Assembly: GCA_902168115.1 (NCBI GenBank)
Contig: CABHPB010000080.1
Span: 78,869 to 142,868, forward strand
Source: an uncultured Methylopila sp.
GTDB lineage: Bacteria; Pseudomonadota; Alphaproteobacteria; Rhizobiales; Methylopilaceae
Length of the DNA: 64,000 nucleotides
Direction: 5' to 3'
Notes under the pieces: generated by a model
Databases searched by the model: none
Told to the model about the DNA's origin: nothing
The model's input: the letters and a program-made list of their open reading frames with translations, nothing else
Shown: positions 19,287-28,479 of the stretch, piece after piece
Layout: the number at the start of each line of letters is the position of its first letter
Numbering within the stretch: the first letter of the stretch is position 1
Position numbers and translations under genes: made by a program

Positions 19287-20306
19287 ATGACGGCGCGCGC
19301 CTTCATTTCCGGCTGCAAGAGTCTGGCTTTGAGCGGGGAGGAGCGCGCCTTCTTCCGCGACGCCGACCCCTGGGGCCTCATCGTGTTTGGCCGCAACATC
19401 GAGAGCCGCGAGCAGATCCGCACGCTCTGCGACGAGTTCCGCGAGGCCGTCGGCCGCGCTGACGCCCCGGTGCTGATCGACCAGGAAGGCGGGCGCGTCC
19501 AGCGCATCCGGCCGCCGCTCTGCGCGGCGCATCCGGCGGCGGCGCGCTACGGGGCGCTCTACGCGGCGGAGCCTGAGTCGGGGCTCGAGGCGGCCAGGAT
19601 CGGCGCGGAGCTCCTTGCGCGCGAACTGTCGGAGATCGGAATCACCGTCGACTGCCTGCCGGTGCTGGACCTTCCCGTCGAGGGCATGACGCAGGCGATC
19701 GGCGACCGCGCCTACGCCGACGAGGCCGACGCCGTGATCGCGCTCGGCCGCGCCGTGATCGAAGGCGCGCTCGCCGGCGGCGTTCTGCCGGTCATCAAGC
19801 ACATGCCCGGCCATGGCCGCGCGACCGTCGACAGCCACTACCATCTGCCGCGCGTCTCGGCCGATCGCGCAACGCTCGAGGCGAGCGACTTTCGCCCGTT
19901 CGCGGCGCTCGCCGACGCGCCGCTCGGCATGACTGGGCACATCGTGTTCGAGGCGATCGATCCGGATCGTCCCGGCACGCTTTCGCCGGTCGTGATCCAG
20001 GACATCATCCGCGGCCATATCGGCTTCGACGGCCTGCTGATGACCGACGATCTCTCCATGAAGGCGCTGTCGGGAAGCGTCGGCGCGTCCGCGGCCGCGG
20101 CGCTCGCCGCAGGTTGCGACATCGCCTTGCATTGCAACGGAGACATGGGCGAAATGCTGGAGGTCGCGGCGGCGGCGCCGCGGCTCGAAGGCCGTTCGGC
20201 CGACCGGGCCGGGCGTGCGCTGTCTCGGCTCGCTCCGTCCGGAGAGGTCGACATGGCCGCGCTCGCCGAGGCGCGCGACAGGCTTCTCGCGGGCGCTGTC
20301 GCCTGA
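19287..20306 (+). CDS. nagZ: beta-N-acetylhexosaminidase NagZ
   Basis: Cytoplasmic family 3 glycoside hydrolase that removes GlcNAc from 1,6-anhydromuropeptides in cell-wall recycling. The 339-residue product has the NagZ signatures VLIDQEGGRVQRIRPP and KHMPGHGRATVDSHYHLP, the loop with the catalytic Asp-His pair, and LLMTDDLSMKAL with the nucleophile Asp. ATG 19287 is preceded by CAGGGA. In frames upstream of this ATG the sequence continues open but without family features. scpA follows 19 bases later. Confidence 0.95.
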   Translation: MTARAFISGCKSLALSGEERAFFRDADPWGLIVFGRNIESREQIRTLCDEFREAVGRADAPVLIDQEGGRVQRIRPPLCAAHPAAARYGALYAAEPESGLEAARIGAELLARELSEIGITVDCLPVLDLPVEGMTQAIGDRAYADEADAVIALGRAVIEGALAGGVLPVIKHMPGHGRATVDSHYHLPRVSADRATLEASDFRPFAALADAPLGMTGHIVFEAIDPDRPGTLSPVVIQDIIRGHIGFDGLLMTDDLSMKALSGSVGASAAAALAAGCDIALHCNGDMGEMLEVAAAAPRLEGRSADRAGRALSRLAPSGEVDMAALAEARDRLLAGAVA

Positions 20307-20325
20307 CGCCGCCGGAGGGCGGCGC

Positions 20326-21126
20326 TTGGCCGACGAGGAGTTCGACGACGGCGGACGCGAGGCGCGGGACGCGCCGGCCTTCGTTCTCGATCTCGACGGC
20401 TTCGAGGGACCGCTCGACCTGCTGCTCGACCTCGCGCGGCGCCAGAAGGTGGACCTCGCCCGGATCTCCATTCTCGAGCTCGCCGAGCAGTATCTTGGTT
20501 TCGTCGAGCGTGCGCGCGCCGATCAGCTGGAGCTCGCCGCCGACTATCTCGTGATGGCGGCCTGGCTCGCCTATCTGAAATCCCGCCTGCTGGTGCCCGA
20601 CGCGCCGGCGGAGGAGGACGAAATCCCGCCCGAGATCGCCGCCGCCGCGCTCGCGTTCCGGCTTCGTCGGCTCGAAGCGATGCGCAAGGCCGGCGAGGCC
20701 CTCCACGACCGTCCGCTGCTCGGACGCGACGCCTTCGCCCGGGGAGAGCCGCTGGAGGAGGGCTCAGGGACAGCTCCGCTCTGGACCGCAACCCTCTACG
20801 ACCTGCTGACCGCCTATGCGCGTCAGCGCGTGAAGACGCTCGTCACCGAGGTCAAGGTCGCGCGTCGGCCGCATTGGACGCTCGCCGACGCGCGAGACGC
20901 GCTGGAGCGGCTCGTCGGCCGCTCGGCCGACTGGTCCCGCCTCGATGGGCTGCTGCTGCGCTTCATGACGCCCGCGATGCGCGCCTCAGTTCTCGCCTCC
21001 GGCCTCGGCGCCTCGCTGGAGCTCGCGCGAGAAGGGCGGCTGGAACTGCGGCAGGAGCGCGCCTTCGGGCCGCTGTTCGTGCGCTCCGGCGCGCCGCTTG
21101 CCCTCGTGCCGAAGGATCGCCCGTGA
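20326..21126 (+). CDS. scpA: segregation and condensation protein A
   Basis: Kleisin subunit of the Smc-ScpAB complex that organises and segregates the chromosome. The 266-residue product opens with the family hallmark LDGFEGPLDLLLDLARRQKVD and LKSRLLVP, which bind Smc, and ends in a winged-helix region (LELRQERAFGPLFVR). TTG 20326 is chosen because GGAGGG precedes it at nine bases and because it places the signature near residue 20. The gene overlaps scpB by four bases. Confidence 0.92.
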   Translation: MADEEFDDGGREARDAPAFVLDLDGFEGPLDLLLDLARRQKVDLARISILELAEQYLGFVERARADQLELAADYLVMAAWLAYLKSRLLVPDAPAEEDEIPPEIAAAALAFRLRRLEAMRKAGEALHDRPLLGRDAFARGEPLEEGSGTAPLWTATLYDLLTAYARQRVKTLVTEVKVARRPHWTLADARDALERLVGRSADWSRLDGLLLRFMTPAMRASVLASGLGASLELAREGRLELRQERAFGPLFVRSGAPLALVPKDRP

Positions 21127-21818
21127 GCGGGGACGAGCCCCGCTTTCCCGTCGAAGGCTTCGACGGACGCCTCACAGAGGAAGAGCGCGCCCGGCTGCCG
21201 CTGCTGCACCTGCGGATCGTCGAGGCCGTCCTGTTCGCCTCGCCCGCACCGGTGGAGCAGAAGGCGCTCGGCGCCCGGCTGCCGGTCGACGCCGACGTCA
21301 GGCTCGTTCTGCGGGCGCTTGCCGAGGACTATGCGGGCAGGGGGGTGAACCTCCGGCGCGTCGGAGACGCCTGGGCGTTCCGAACGGCGCCGGACGTCGC
21401 GGCCTCGCTGACGGAGGAGGCGCGCGAGCCGAAGAAGCTGTCTCGCGCGGCGGTCGAGACGCTCGCCATCATCGCCTATCACCAGCCGACGACCCGCGCC
21501 GAGATCGAGGAGATCCGCGGCGTCGCGACCTCGCGCAACACTCTGGAGACGCTGCTGGAGGCGGGCTTCATCCGCTTTCGCGGCCGCAGGAAGTCGCCCG
21601 GGCGGCCGGTCACCTTCGGCACGACGCCCGGATTTCTCGACCATTTCGGGCTTGAGCAGGTCTCGGACCTTCCAGGCCTCGCCGAGATGAAGGCGGCGGG
21701 CCTGCTCGACGCCCGCCTGCCGCCGGGCTTCGAGATGCCTCCGCCGATCGACGACGAGGCGCTCGCGGAAGACGAGGAGCCGCTCGGCGACGGCGATCCG
21801 TTCGACCGGGACGACTGA
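21123..21818 (+). CDS. scpB: segregation and condensation protein B
   Basis: Winged-helix partner of ScpA in the Smc complex. The 231-residue product contains LHLRIVEAVLFASPAPV near residue 30 and the second winged helix with LSRAAVETLAIIAYHQPTT and SRNTLETLLEAGFIRFRGR. GTG 21123 overlaps the scpA TGA as GTGA, so translation is coupled. The C-terminal 40 residues are acidic and variable. Confidence 0.94.
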   Translation: MSGDEPRFPVEGFDGRLTEEERARLPLLHLRIVEAVLFASPAPVEQKALGARLPVDADVRLVLRALAEDYAGRGVNLRRVGDAWAFRTAPDVAASLTEEAREPKKLSRAAVETLAIIAYHQPTTRAEIEEIRGVATSRNTLETLLEAGFIRFRGRRKSPGRPVTFGTTPGFLDHFGLEQVSDLPGLAEMKAAGLLDARLPPGFEMPPPIDDEALAEDEEPLGDGDPFDRDD

Positions 21819-21979
21819 ACCGCGGCTTGCGCCATGACGAGCCCGTGAAAGTCCTGACCCGGTGGAAGTCCTTGTGTTCGGTCTCGCGGAGACCTAGGTT
21901 CCGGCGAGCCGGCCGGGCTGTCGTCGCGCGGTCATGACGCGCGGGTTATGCGACTGCCGGCGGATCGAAAGGGTTAGTG

Positions 21980-22216
21980 ATGAGCCTCACGCACTGGTTG
22001 GTGGTCGCCGTGCTCGTGCTGCTGCTGTTCGGCCGCGGCAAGATTTCCGAGCTGATGGGCGACATGGCCAAGGGCATCAAGAGCTTCAAGAAGGGGCTCG
22101 CCGAGGACGACGACGTCGCGGAGAACATGTCCCAGCGTTCGCCGCAGACGATCGAGCATCGCGCCGACCAGCCGGTGCGCTCCAGCGTCGGCAGCGTGGA
22201 CAGCCAGAAGTCCTGA
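21980..22216 (+). CDS. tatA: twin-arginine translocase subunit TatA
   Basis: Pore-forming subunit of the Tat system for folded proteins. The 78-residue protein has one N-terminal membrane helix ([20 protein letters not shown]) followed by the amphipathic helix with [20 protein letters not shown], and a charged tail. ATG 21980 is taken; the overlapping GTG at 21977 would add only one residue. It leads the tatABC cluster, whose substrates include the OpgG-like protein at 5.4 kb. Confidence 0.95.
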   Translation: MSLTHWLVVAVLVLLLFGRGKISELMGDMAKGIKSFKKGLAEDDDVAENMSQRSPQTIEHRADQPVRSSVGSVDSQKS

Positions 22217-22284
22217 CGCCATAAGCAGGTCGGGCCCGGTCTTCGGGTCCGCCGTCAGCGGCGCGTCGGCCGCCGGGCAGTTCT

Positions 22285-22914
22285 ATGTTCGACATCGCCT
22301 GGTCAGAGTTCCTGGTCATCGGGGTGGTTGCGCTTGTGGTCGTCGGGCCGCGAGACCTGCCCGCTTTGCTGCGCACCGTCGGCAAGACGGTCGCGACTCT
22401 CCGGCGCATGGCCGGCGAATTCCAGACCCAGTTCAACGACGCGATGCGCGAGGCGGAACTCGACGACCTCAAGAAGGAGGTCACCGGGCTCAAGGACGCC
22501 GCGAGCAAGGTGGTGGGCGCGAGCCCGTTCCAGATCGCCCGCGACGAGCTGAAGAACGCGCTCGAGACCAAGCCGAAAGCCGCGCCGTCGGCGCTCGCGG
22601 GCGAAGCGCCTGCCGAGACCGAGGCCGCCGCGCCCTCAGCGCTCGCGCCGGAAATCGCGCCGACGCCGGAGCCTCCGGCGCCGACCGAGGCCGAGTTCGC
22701 GCCGAGGCCGAGCGATCCCGCCGAGATGGCGGCGCGTCAGGCGGCTGCCAGAGACGCCGCCAAGGGCGGCGGCGCGCCCGCCGCCGCAAGCAGTGAGATC
22801 CCCGTGAGCGCCAGCCCCGCGCCCTCCGACGATCAGCCTTCCGGGCCGGACGCCTCCAAGGCGGACGCCCCCAAGCCGGACAGCGCGAAGCCGACGCCCG
22901 GAGCGGCTGCGTGA
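22285..22914 (+). CDS. tatB: Sec-independent translocase protein TatB
   Basis: Receptor subunit of the Tat translocase, acting with TatC. The N terminus (MFDIAWSEFLVIGVVALVVV, then GPRDLPALLRTVGKTVA) is the TatB hallmark: one membrane helix, a GPRDLP hinge and a long amphipathic helix. The 209-residue length includes a long alanine-, proline- and lysine-rich tail typical of alphaproteobacterial TatB. It overlaps tatC by four bases. Confidence 0.95.
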   Translation: MFDIAWSEFLVIGVVALVVVGPRDLPALLRTVGKTVATLRRMAGEFQTQFNDAMREAELDDLKKEVTGLKDAASKVVGASPFQIARDELKNALETKPKAAPSALAGEAPAETEAAAPSALAPEIAPTPEPPAPTEAEFAPRPSDPAEMAARQAAARDAAKGGGAPAAASSEIPVSASPAPSDDQPSGPDASKADAPKPDSAKPTPGAAA

Positions 22915-23708
22915 GTCAATCCGACATCGACGCCACCAAGGCGCCCCTGATCGAGCATCTGATCGAGCTCCGGTCGCGGCTTATCAAGTCGATCATCGCC
23001 TTCGTGATCGCCTTCGGCCTCTGCTTCGCCGTGGCGGGGCACATCTTCAACATCCTGCTCGTGCCCTACGAGCTCGCGGCCGGCTCCGCCGCCGCGATCC
23101 GGCTGCAATACACGGCGCCGCAGGAATATTTCATCACGCAGATCAAGCTCGCCATGTTCGGCGCCGGCTTCATCTCGTTCCCGATCGTGGCGAGCCAGAT
23201 CTACAAGTTCGTCGCGCCCGGCCTCTACAAGAACGAGCGGGCGGCGTTCCTGCCCTACCTGATCGCGACGCCGGTGCTGTTCCTGCTCGGCGCGGCCTTC
23301 GTCTATTTCCTCGCGATGCCGCTCGCGATGCGCTTCTTCCTGTCGATGCAGCAGGTGAGCGCCGAGGGACGGCCGTCGATCGAGCTGATCGCGCGGACCA
23401 GCGAGTACCTCTCGCTGATCATGACTCTGATCTTCGCCTTCGGGATCTGCTTCCAGACGCCCGTGGTCCTGACGCTGTTGGCGCGCGCGGGCTTCATCGA
23501 CGCCCAGTGGCTGATCGACAAGCGCCGCTACGCCATCGTCATCGTCTTCGCGATCGCCGCGGTGCTCACCCCGCCCGACGTCATCAGCCAGGTCGCGCTC
23601 GCGGTGCCGACCATCCTGCTCTACGAGATCTCCATCTACGTGGTGAAGATGGTCGAGAAGAAGCAGGCGGAGCAGAAGGCGGACGAGGACGCCTCGGCCG
23701 AGAGCTGA
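22911..23708 (+). CDS. tatC: twin-arginine translocase subunit TatC
   Basis: Polytopic core of the Tat receptor, which binds the RR signal peptide. The 265-residue protein has six predicted membrane helices and the family motifs LIEHLIELRSRLIKS near the N terminus and the periplasmic PQEYFITQIKLAMFGAGFI loop. GTG 22911 overlaps the tatB stop as GTGA. The tail after the last helix is Lys/Glu-rich. A large palindromic repeat follows the stop codon. Confidence 0.96.
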   Translation: MSQSDIDATKAPLIEHLIELRSRLIKSIIAFVIAFGLCFAVAGHIFNILLVPYELAAGSAAAIRLQYTAPQEYFITQIKLAMFGAGFISFPIVASQIYKFVAPGLYKNERAAFLPYLIATPVLFLLGAAFVYFLAMPLAMRFFLSMQQVSAEGRPSIELIARTSEYLSLIMTLIFAFGICFQTPVVLTLLARAGFIDAQWLIDKRRYAIVIVFAIAAVLTPPDVISQVALAVPTILLYEISIYVVKMVEKKQAEQKADEDASAES

Positions 23709-23726
23709 GGGCGCGATCAGCCGACT

Positions 23727-23850
23727 GCGTGCTTCGAGACGCCTTGGCTGACGCCAAGGCTCCTCAGCATGAGGATTGTCGCGTATGCCAATCGCCCACT
23801 TCCCTCATGCTGAGGAGCCGTCCTAAAGGACGGCGTCTCGAAGCACGCAA
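23727..23850. repeat. nested intergenic palindrome, copy 1 (tatC-serS)
   Basis: 124-base inverted repeat. The outer arms TGCGTGCTTCGAGACGCC (23727-23744) and its exact complement (23833-23850) match over all 18 bases. Inside lies a second pair, CTCCTCAGCATGAGG (23761-23775) with its complement (23804-23818), and two small hairpins, CCTTGGC/GCCAAGG and GTCC/GGAC, next to the inner pair. It would fold as a cross-shaped RNA or DNA. It resembles short palindromic elements scattered between genes in Bradyrhizobium and relatives (from memory). A second copy is at 25183. Confidence 0.9.
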
Positions 23851-23891
23851 GGCCGCCTCCGCAGCGGCGCAATCCAGCGAGCCGCCCTCAA

Positions 23892-25172
23892 ATGCACGAC
23901 ATCCGCCTGATCCGCGAAAACCCGGACGATTTCGATCGCGGCCTCGCACGTCGGGGGCTCGCGCCGCAGTCCGGCAGACTGATCGCGGTCGACGAGAAGC
24001 GGCGCGAGGTGATCGGGCGGCTGCAGGCGATGCAGGAGCGCCGCAACGCCGCCTCGAAGGAAGTCGGGCAGGCCAAGGCGCAGAAGGACGAGGCGCGCGC
24101 CGCCGCGCTGATCGAGGAGGTCGGCCGCCTCAAGCAGGACGTCCCGGCCGCCGAGGCCGAGCAGAAGGCGCTGGAGGAGGAGCTTCACGCCGCGCTGTCG
24201 GAAATCCCCAACGTTCCGCTCGCCGAGGTTCCCGATGGGCCGGACGAAAGCGGCAACGTCGAGCTCCATCGCATTGGCGAGCCGCGCGAGATCCACGACG
24301 CGAAAGCGCATTACGAGCTCGGCGAGGCGCTAGGGCTGATCGACTTCGAGGCCGCCGGCCGCATGTCGGGCGCGCGCTTCGCGGTGCTGAAGGGCTCCGT
24401 GGCGCGCATGGAGCGCGCGCTGCAGGGGTTCATGCTCGACCTGCACACGAGCGAGCACGGCTATGTCGAGGTGGCGCCGCCGCTTCTGGTGCGCGACGAG
24501 GCGATGTTCGGCACCGCGCAGCTGCCCAAGTTCGCCGACGACCAGTTCCGCGCGAGCTTCGATTTCTGGCTCATCCCGACCGCCGAAGTTTCGCTCACCA
24601 ACCTCGTGCGCGAACAGATCCTCAACGAGGACGAGCTGCCGCTTCGCGTCACCGCCGGCACGCCCTGTTTCCGCGCCGAGGCCGGCGCGGCCGGGCGCGA
24701 CACGCGCGGACTGATCCGCCAGCACCAGTTCACCAAGGTCGAGCTCGTCTCGGTCACGACGCCGGAAAAGAGTCTTCAGGAGCACGAGCGCATGCTCGCC
24801 TGCGCCGAAGAGGTCCTGAAGCGGCTCGAGCTGCCGTTCCGCACCGTCACGCTCTGCGCCGGCGACATGGGGTTTTCCTCGCAAAAGACCTACGACATCG
24901 AGGTCTGGCTGCCGGCCCAGAACGCCTATCGCGAGATCTCGTCCTGCTCGGTCTGCGGCGACTTCCAGGCGCGTCGCATGAACGCCCGCTATCGCCCGGC
25001 CGCGGACAAGGGCCCGCGCTTCGTCCACACGCTGAACGGTTCCGGCGTCGCCGTCGGCCGCGCGCTGGTCGCGGTGCTGGAGAACTACCAGCAGCCGGAC
25101 GGCTCGATCGCCGTGCCTTTGGCTCTGAAGCCCTATATGGGCGGCCTGGAGACGATCGCGCGGGCAGGGTGA
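23892..25172 (+). CDS. serS: seryl-tRNA synthetase
   Basis: Charges tRNA-Ser and, when present, selenocysteine tRNA. The 426-residue class II synthetase has the N-terminal coiled-coil arm that holds the tRNA long variable arm (about residues 30-105), motif 2 ([23 protein letters not shown] split around residue 260) and motif 3 near the C terminus ([20 protein letters not shown]). It starts at ATG 23892 with [14 protein letters not shown]. Both flanks carry copies of the same palindromic repeat. Confidence 0.97.
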   Translation: MHDIRLIRENPDDFDRGLARRGLAPQSGRLIAVDEKRREVIGRLQAMQERRNAASKEVGQAKAQKDEARAAALIEEVGRLKQDVPAAEAEQKALEEELHAALSEIPNVPLAEVPDGPDESGNVELHRIGEPREIHDAKAHYELGEALGLIDFEAAGRMSGARFAVLKGSVARMERALQGFMLDLHTSEHGYVEVAPPLLVRDEAMFGTAQLPKFADDQFRASFDFWLIPTAEVSLTNLVREQILNEDELPLRVTAGTPCFRAEAGAAGRDTRGLIRQHQFTKVELVSVTTPEKSLQEHERMLACAEEVLKRLELPFRTVTLCAGDMGFSSQKTYDIEVWLPAQNAYREISSCSVCGDFQARRMNARYRPAADKGPRFVHTLNGSGVAVGRALVAVLENYQQPDGSIAVPLALKPYMGGLETIARAG

Positions 25173-25182
25173 CCTGCGGCGA

Positions 25183-25333
25183 CGAACTGCGTGCTTCGAG
25201 ACGCGATCCTGCCGGATCGCTCCTCGGCATGAGGGGCGTTTGTCGCCTCGTCACAGTTCTGAGCCATCGATCCCCCAGACCGTCCTCACGCTGAGGAGGC
25301 CGCGCCAGCGGTCGTCTTGAAGCACGCAGTTCG
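25183..25333. repeat. nested intergenic palindrome, copy 2 (serS-surE)
   Basis: 151-base inverted repeat related to the copy at 23727. The outer arms CGAACTGCGTGCTTCGAGACG, in two parts, run 25183-25203 and pair with 25313-25333 with one mismatch. The inner arms (CTCCTCGGCATGAGG near 25220 and CCTCACGCTGAGGAG near 25284) have diverged more. The shared core of both copies is TGCGTGCTTCGAGACG. It occupies nearly the whole serS-surE gap. Confidence 0.88.
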
Positions 25334-25355
25334 TTGATCAAGGCCTTTGCGACAG

Positions 25356-26126
25356 ATGAGAATCCTCCTCACCAACGACGACGGCATCAACGCCCCGGGA
25401 CTCGAGGCGCTGGAGGAGATCGCTCGGGAGATTTCCGACGACGTCTGGATCGTCGCGCCCGAGGCCGACCAGTCCGGCGCGTCCCACTCCATTTCGATCA
25501 GCGATCCGCTGCGCCTGCGCGAGATCGGCGACAAGCGCTTCGCCGTGCGCGGCACGCCGAGCGACTGCGTCATCATGGGTATCCGCCATGTGCTCGGTGA
25601 CCGGCGTCCCGACCTCGTTCTGTCCGGTGTCAACCGCGGCCAGAACGTCGCCGAGGACGTCACCTATTCCGGCACGATCGCAGGCGCCATCGAGGGCACC
25701 ATTCTGGGCGTCCGCTCGATCGCGCTCAGCCAGAACCTCAATCGCGCCCGCGAGGACCTCGACGATCCCTTCGCCGTCTCCCGCGCCTATGGCGCCGACG
25801 TCGTCCGCCGCATCCTGAAGACCGGCGACTTCGGCCGCGACCGGCTGGTCAACGTCAACTTTCCGGGATGCTTGCCGGACGAGGTGAAGGGCGTCGAGAT
25901 CACCCATCAGGGTCAGCGCGACCAGGAACTTCTCAGGATCGAGCGCCGGGTCGATGGCCGCGGCAACCCGTATTTCTGGATCGTGTTCGGCCAGGCCGAG
26001 TATAAAGCGGTGGAGGGCGCGGACCTTGCGGCGATCCGCTCTGGCAGAATCTCCGTCACGCCGCTCAAGATCGACCTGACGGACGAGGTCCTGGTCGACC
26101 GGCTGAAAGCCGCGTTCGACGACTAG
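25356..26126 (+). CDS. surE: 5'/3'-nucleotidase SurE
   Basis: Metal-dependent phosphatase of nucleoside monophosphates, linked to stress survival. The 256-residue product starts MRILLTNDDGINAPG, where the DD pair binds metal, and holds the further ligand motifs PEADQSGASHSIS and LSGVNRGQNVAEDVTYSGTIAGA. ATG 25356 gives the canonical N terminus; a TTG nine bases upstream is open but unneeded. The order surE-pcm-nlpD matches that of many proteobacteria. Confidence 0.96.
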   Translation: MRILLTNDDGINAPGLEALEEIAREISDDVWIVAPEADQSGASHSISISDPLRLREIGDKRFAVRGTPSDCVIMGIRHVLGDRRPDLVLSGVNRGQNVAEDVTYSGTIAGAIEGTILGVRSIALSQNLNRAREDLDDPFAVSRAYGADVVRRILKTGDFGRDRLVNVNFPGCLPDEVKGVEITHQGQRDQELLRIERRVDGRGNPYFWIVFGQAEYKAVEGADLAAIRSGRISVTPLKIDLTDEVLVDRLKAAFDD

Positions 26127-26136
26127 CGAGGATGCG

Positions 26137-26802
26137 ATGAACGGTCTCGGCGGCGACGAGGCGGAGCGGACGCGCCGCGCCGAACTCGTGCTGTCGCTTC
26201 GCAGCCGCGGCGTCCGGCACCTCAGGACGCTCGCCGCGATCGAGACCATCCCGCGCTCGCTGTTCGCGCCTTCGCGCCTCTACGACGTCGCCTATGCCGA
26301 CCGCGCGCTGCCGATCGCCTGCGGTCAGACCCTCGAATCGCCGTCCCAGCTCGCCCGCGCCATCGACGCGCTCGGCGTCGGCGAGCTCGACGGCGTGCTC
26401 GAGATTGGCACCGGCTCGGGCTACGCCACCGCGATCTTCGCCACGATGTCGCGACGCGTGGTCACGATCGAGCGATGGCGGTCGCTGAGTTCGGCCGCCA
26501 AGGAGCGGATCGACCGGCTCGGCGGCGCGCCGAACGTGACGTTCGTGGTTGGAGACGGCGCGCTCGGACGGCCCGAGCAGCAGCCTTACGAGCGCATCTT
26601 CGTCTCCTGCGCCGTGGAGGCGCCGCCGCAGCCGCTGCTCAATCAGCTGAAGCCCGGCGGGGTGATGGTGCTGCCGATCGGCCCCGAGAGCTCCCAGCGC
26701 CTGACGCGACTCACCAAGTCGCGCGACGGCGCGATCGAGGAGAGCACGATTGGCGAAACGCGCATGCAGCCGCTTGTGGGCGGGCTCGCCGCGGCGCTCT
26801 GA
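26137..26802 (+). CDS. pcm: protein-L-isoaspartate O-methyltransferase
   Basis: Repairs isoaspartyl residues in aged proteins with S-adenosylmethionine. The 221-residue product contains the substrate-loop CGQTLESPSQLARAIDAL and SAM motif I VLEIGTGSGYATAIFATM, then the later motifs (YERIFVSCAVEAPPQPLLNQL and KPGGVMVLPIG). The usual TISQP substrate motif reads TLESP here, a mild departure. The gene starts 10 bases after surE, so the two are surely co-transcribed. Confidence 0.93.
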   Translation: MNGLGGDEAERTRRAELVLSLRSRGVRHLRTLAAIETIPRSLFAPSRLYDVAYADRALPIACGQTLESPSQLARAIDALGVGELDGVLEIGTGSGYATAIFATMSRRVVTIERWRSLSSAAKERIDRLGGAPNVTFVVGDGALGRPEQQPYERIFVSCAVEAPPQPLLNQLKPGGVMVLPIGPESSQRLTRLTKSRDGAIEESTIGETRMQPLVGGLAAAL

Positions 26803-27008
26803 TCTTAATCTTCCGGTTACCTTCCGGCGGCCATGGTCGGCCGGCCGCAAGCATTTCGTTAACGAATGCGAAAGCGCGCGGCGAAGTCGCGTCGGCCGAC
26901 AAGATTTAAGGCGGCAAGATGGCGAATGAGGGGATTGGATAACCCTCCGTTTACCTCAATGCGCTTTAACTAAACCCATGTCGGTCGCGTTTGTTGCGAG
27001 TTCCTGAG

Positions 27009-28412
27009 ATGCGTAACTTCGTTCCGTGCCTGCGTTCCCGCCTGATGGTTCGCGTCGCTGCGGTCGCCCTAGCCTCGGGCTCGGTCGCGGCCTGCAGTTC
27101 GGACAGTAGCCGCTTCGGCGAAGATCCGTTCTCCAATCCGTTCAAGTCGGCCTCCGCCTCGCCCGCTCCGGCGCAGAGGTCCGAAGGCGACTTCTCCACT
27201 GGCGCCGTTCGGCCCGTCCCGGCCGACAGGGTCGAGCGCGGACCGCTGAGCGCTCCGAGCGCGGCCCAGTCCCGGCCGATGTACGGCTACGGCGGCGGCG
27301 CCTCTTCCGGCGGCGGCTACCAGTCCTCTCGCGTCGAGCCCCGCTCGACCGGCGCGGTGAGCGCGCCGCGCCCGGCTCCGATGGCCTCGGCCGACTCGAA
27401 CTGGTCTTCCTCCGGCGGCACCATGATCACCGTCGGCCGCGGCGAAACGGTCCACACCATCTCCGCGCGCTACGGCGTGCCGGCGAGCGCGATCATGAAG
27501 GCCAACGGCCTGACCACCGCCAATATCGGCGAAGGCCGCCAGATCATGCTGCCGACCTACTCGGCCTCGGCCGGCGGATACCGGGCCGCCGCAGCGGCGC
27601 CTGTCGCGCCGGTCGCCTCCGTCGAGCCGAAGGCCTTCGGCGCCCGGGCGGTCGCGCCGGCGCCGCGCGCCGAGATCGCCGTCGTCGCCCCGAAGCCGGT
27701 CGCGCCCAAAGTGACGGTCGCGGCCGCCGCGCCGGCGGTCGACGCCAAGGTCAAGATGCGCTTCGAGCAGGGCGCGCAGCCCAAGGGCTTTGAGGCCAAG
27801 ATCGCCGAGCCCAAGATCGCCGAACCCCGGCCGGTCGAGATCAAGACCGCCCAGGTCCGCGCTCCCGAGGTCAAGGTCGAGGCCAAACTGCCCGACGCCA
27901 AGGCCAAGCTTCCGGCCGTGAAGTCCGAGCAGGCCTTCGCTGCGGCCCCCGCCAAGGTCCAAGCCCCGGGAGACGACAACGTCAAAACGGCGGCCCTGAA
28001 GGTCGATCCGGCCCCGGCGGCCGAACCGGCCGGCCCGTCTTTCCGCTGGCCGGCGCGCGGCCGCGTCATCTCGGCCTACGGCTCCAAGTCCTCCGGCGCC
28101 TCCAACGACGGCGTGAACATCGCCGTGCCGGAAGGCACCGACATCAAGGCCTCCGACGACGGCGTGGTCGCCTACGCCGGCAGCGAGCTCAAGGGCTTCG
28201 GCAACCTCGTGCTGATCCGTCACTCGAACGGCTGGGTCACGGCCTACGCGCACAACAGCGCGCTGGAAGTGAAGCGCGGCGAGACTGTGCGGCGCGGCCA
28301 GATCATCGCGAAGTCCGGCTCGAGCGGCAACGTGACCTCGCCGCAGCTGCACTTCGAGGTGCGCAAGGGCGCCCAGACGGTCGACCCGATGAAGCACCTG
28401 CCCGACGCCTGA
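27009..28412 (+). CDS. nlpD: LysM/M23 lipoprotein, NlpD-type amidase activator
   Basis: 467-residue outer-membrane lipoprotein: signal with lipobox VAAC (C29), one LysM domain (about 139-183) that binds peptidoglycan, a long Ala/Lys/Pro linker, and a C-terminal M23 (LytM) domain (about 345-465). The zinc-binding residues of active M23 enzymes are degenerate: the HxxxD site reads SNDGVN and the HxH site reads QLH. E. coli NlpD is degenerate in the same way and activates a cell-wall amidase instead of cutting. The place after surE-pcm supports NlpD. A terminator follows 27 bases downstream. Confidence 0.9.
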   Translation: MRNFVPCLRSRLMVRVAAVALASGSVAACSSDSSRFGEDPFSNPFKSASASPAPAQRSEGDFSTGAVRPVPADRVERGPLSAPSAAQSRPMYGYGGGASSGGGYQSSRVEPRSTGAVSAPRPAPMASADSNWSSSGGTMITVGRGETVHTISARYGVPASAIMKANGLTTANIGEGRQIMLPTYSASAGGYRAAAAAPVAPVASVEPKAFGARAVAPAPRAEIAVVAPKPVAPKVTVAAAAPAVDAKVKMRFEQGAQPKGFEAKIAEPKIAEPRPVEIKTAQVRAPEVKVEAKLPDAKAKLPAVKSEQAFAAAPAKVQAPGDDNVKTAALKVDPAPAAEPAGPSFRWPARGRVISAYGSKSSGASNDGVNIAVPEGTDIKASDDGVVAYAGSELKGFGNLVLIRHSNGWVTAYAHNSALEVKRGETVRRGQIIAKSGSSGNVTSPQLHFEVRKGAQTVDPMKHLPDA

Positions 28413-28438
28413 TCCGTCTGGTGCGATCTGATTGAGAT

Positions 28439-28477
28439 AAAGACCCGGCGACTTCGGTCGCCGGGTCTTTCGTTTTT
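28439..28477 (+). terminator. strong bidirectional terminator between nlpD and DUF815 gene
   Basis: Perfect 14-base stem (28439-28452 with 28457-28470) capped by a TTCG tetraloop and followed by CGTTTTT. The stem ends in AAA/TTT, so it can also end the convergent minus-strand transcript. Confidence 0.93.
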
Positions 28478-28479
28478 GC

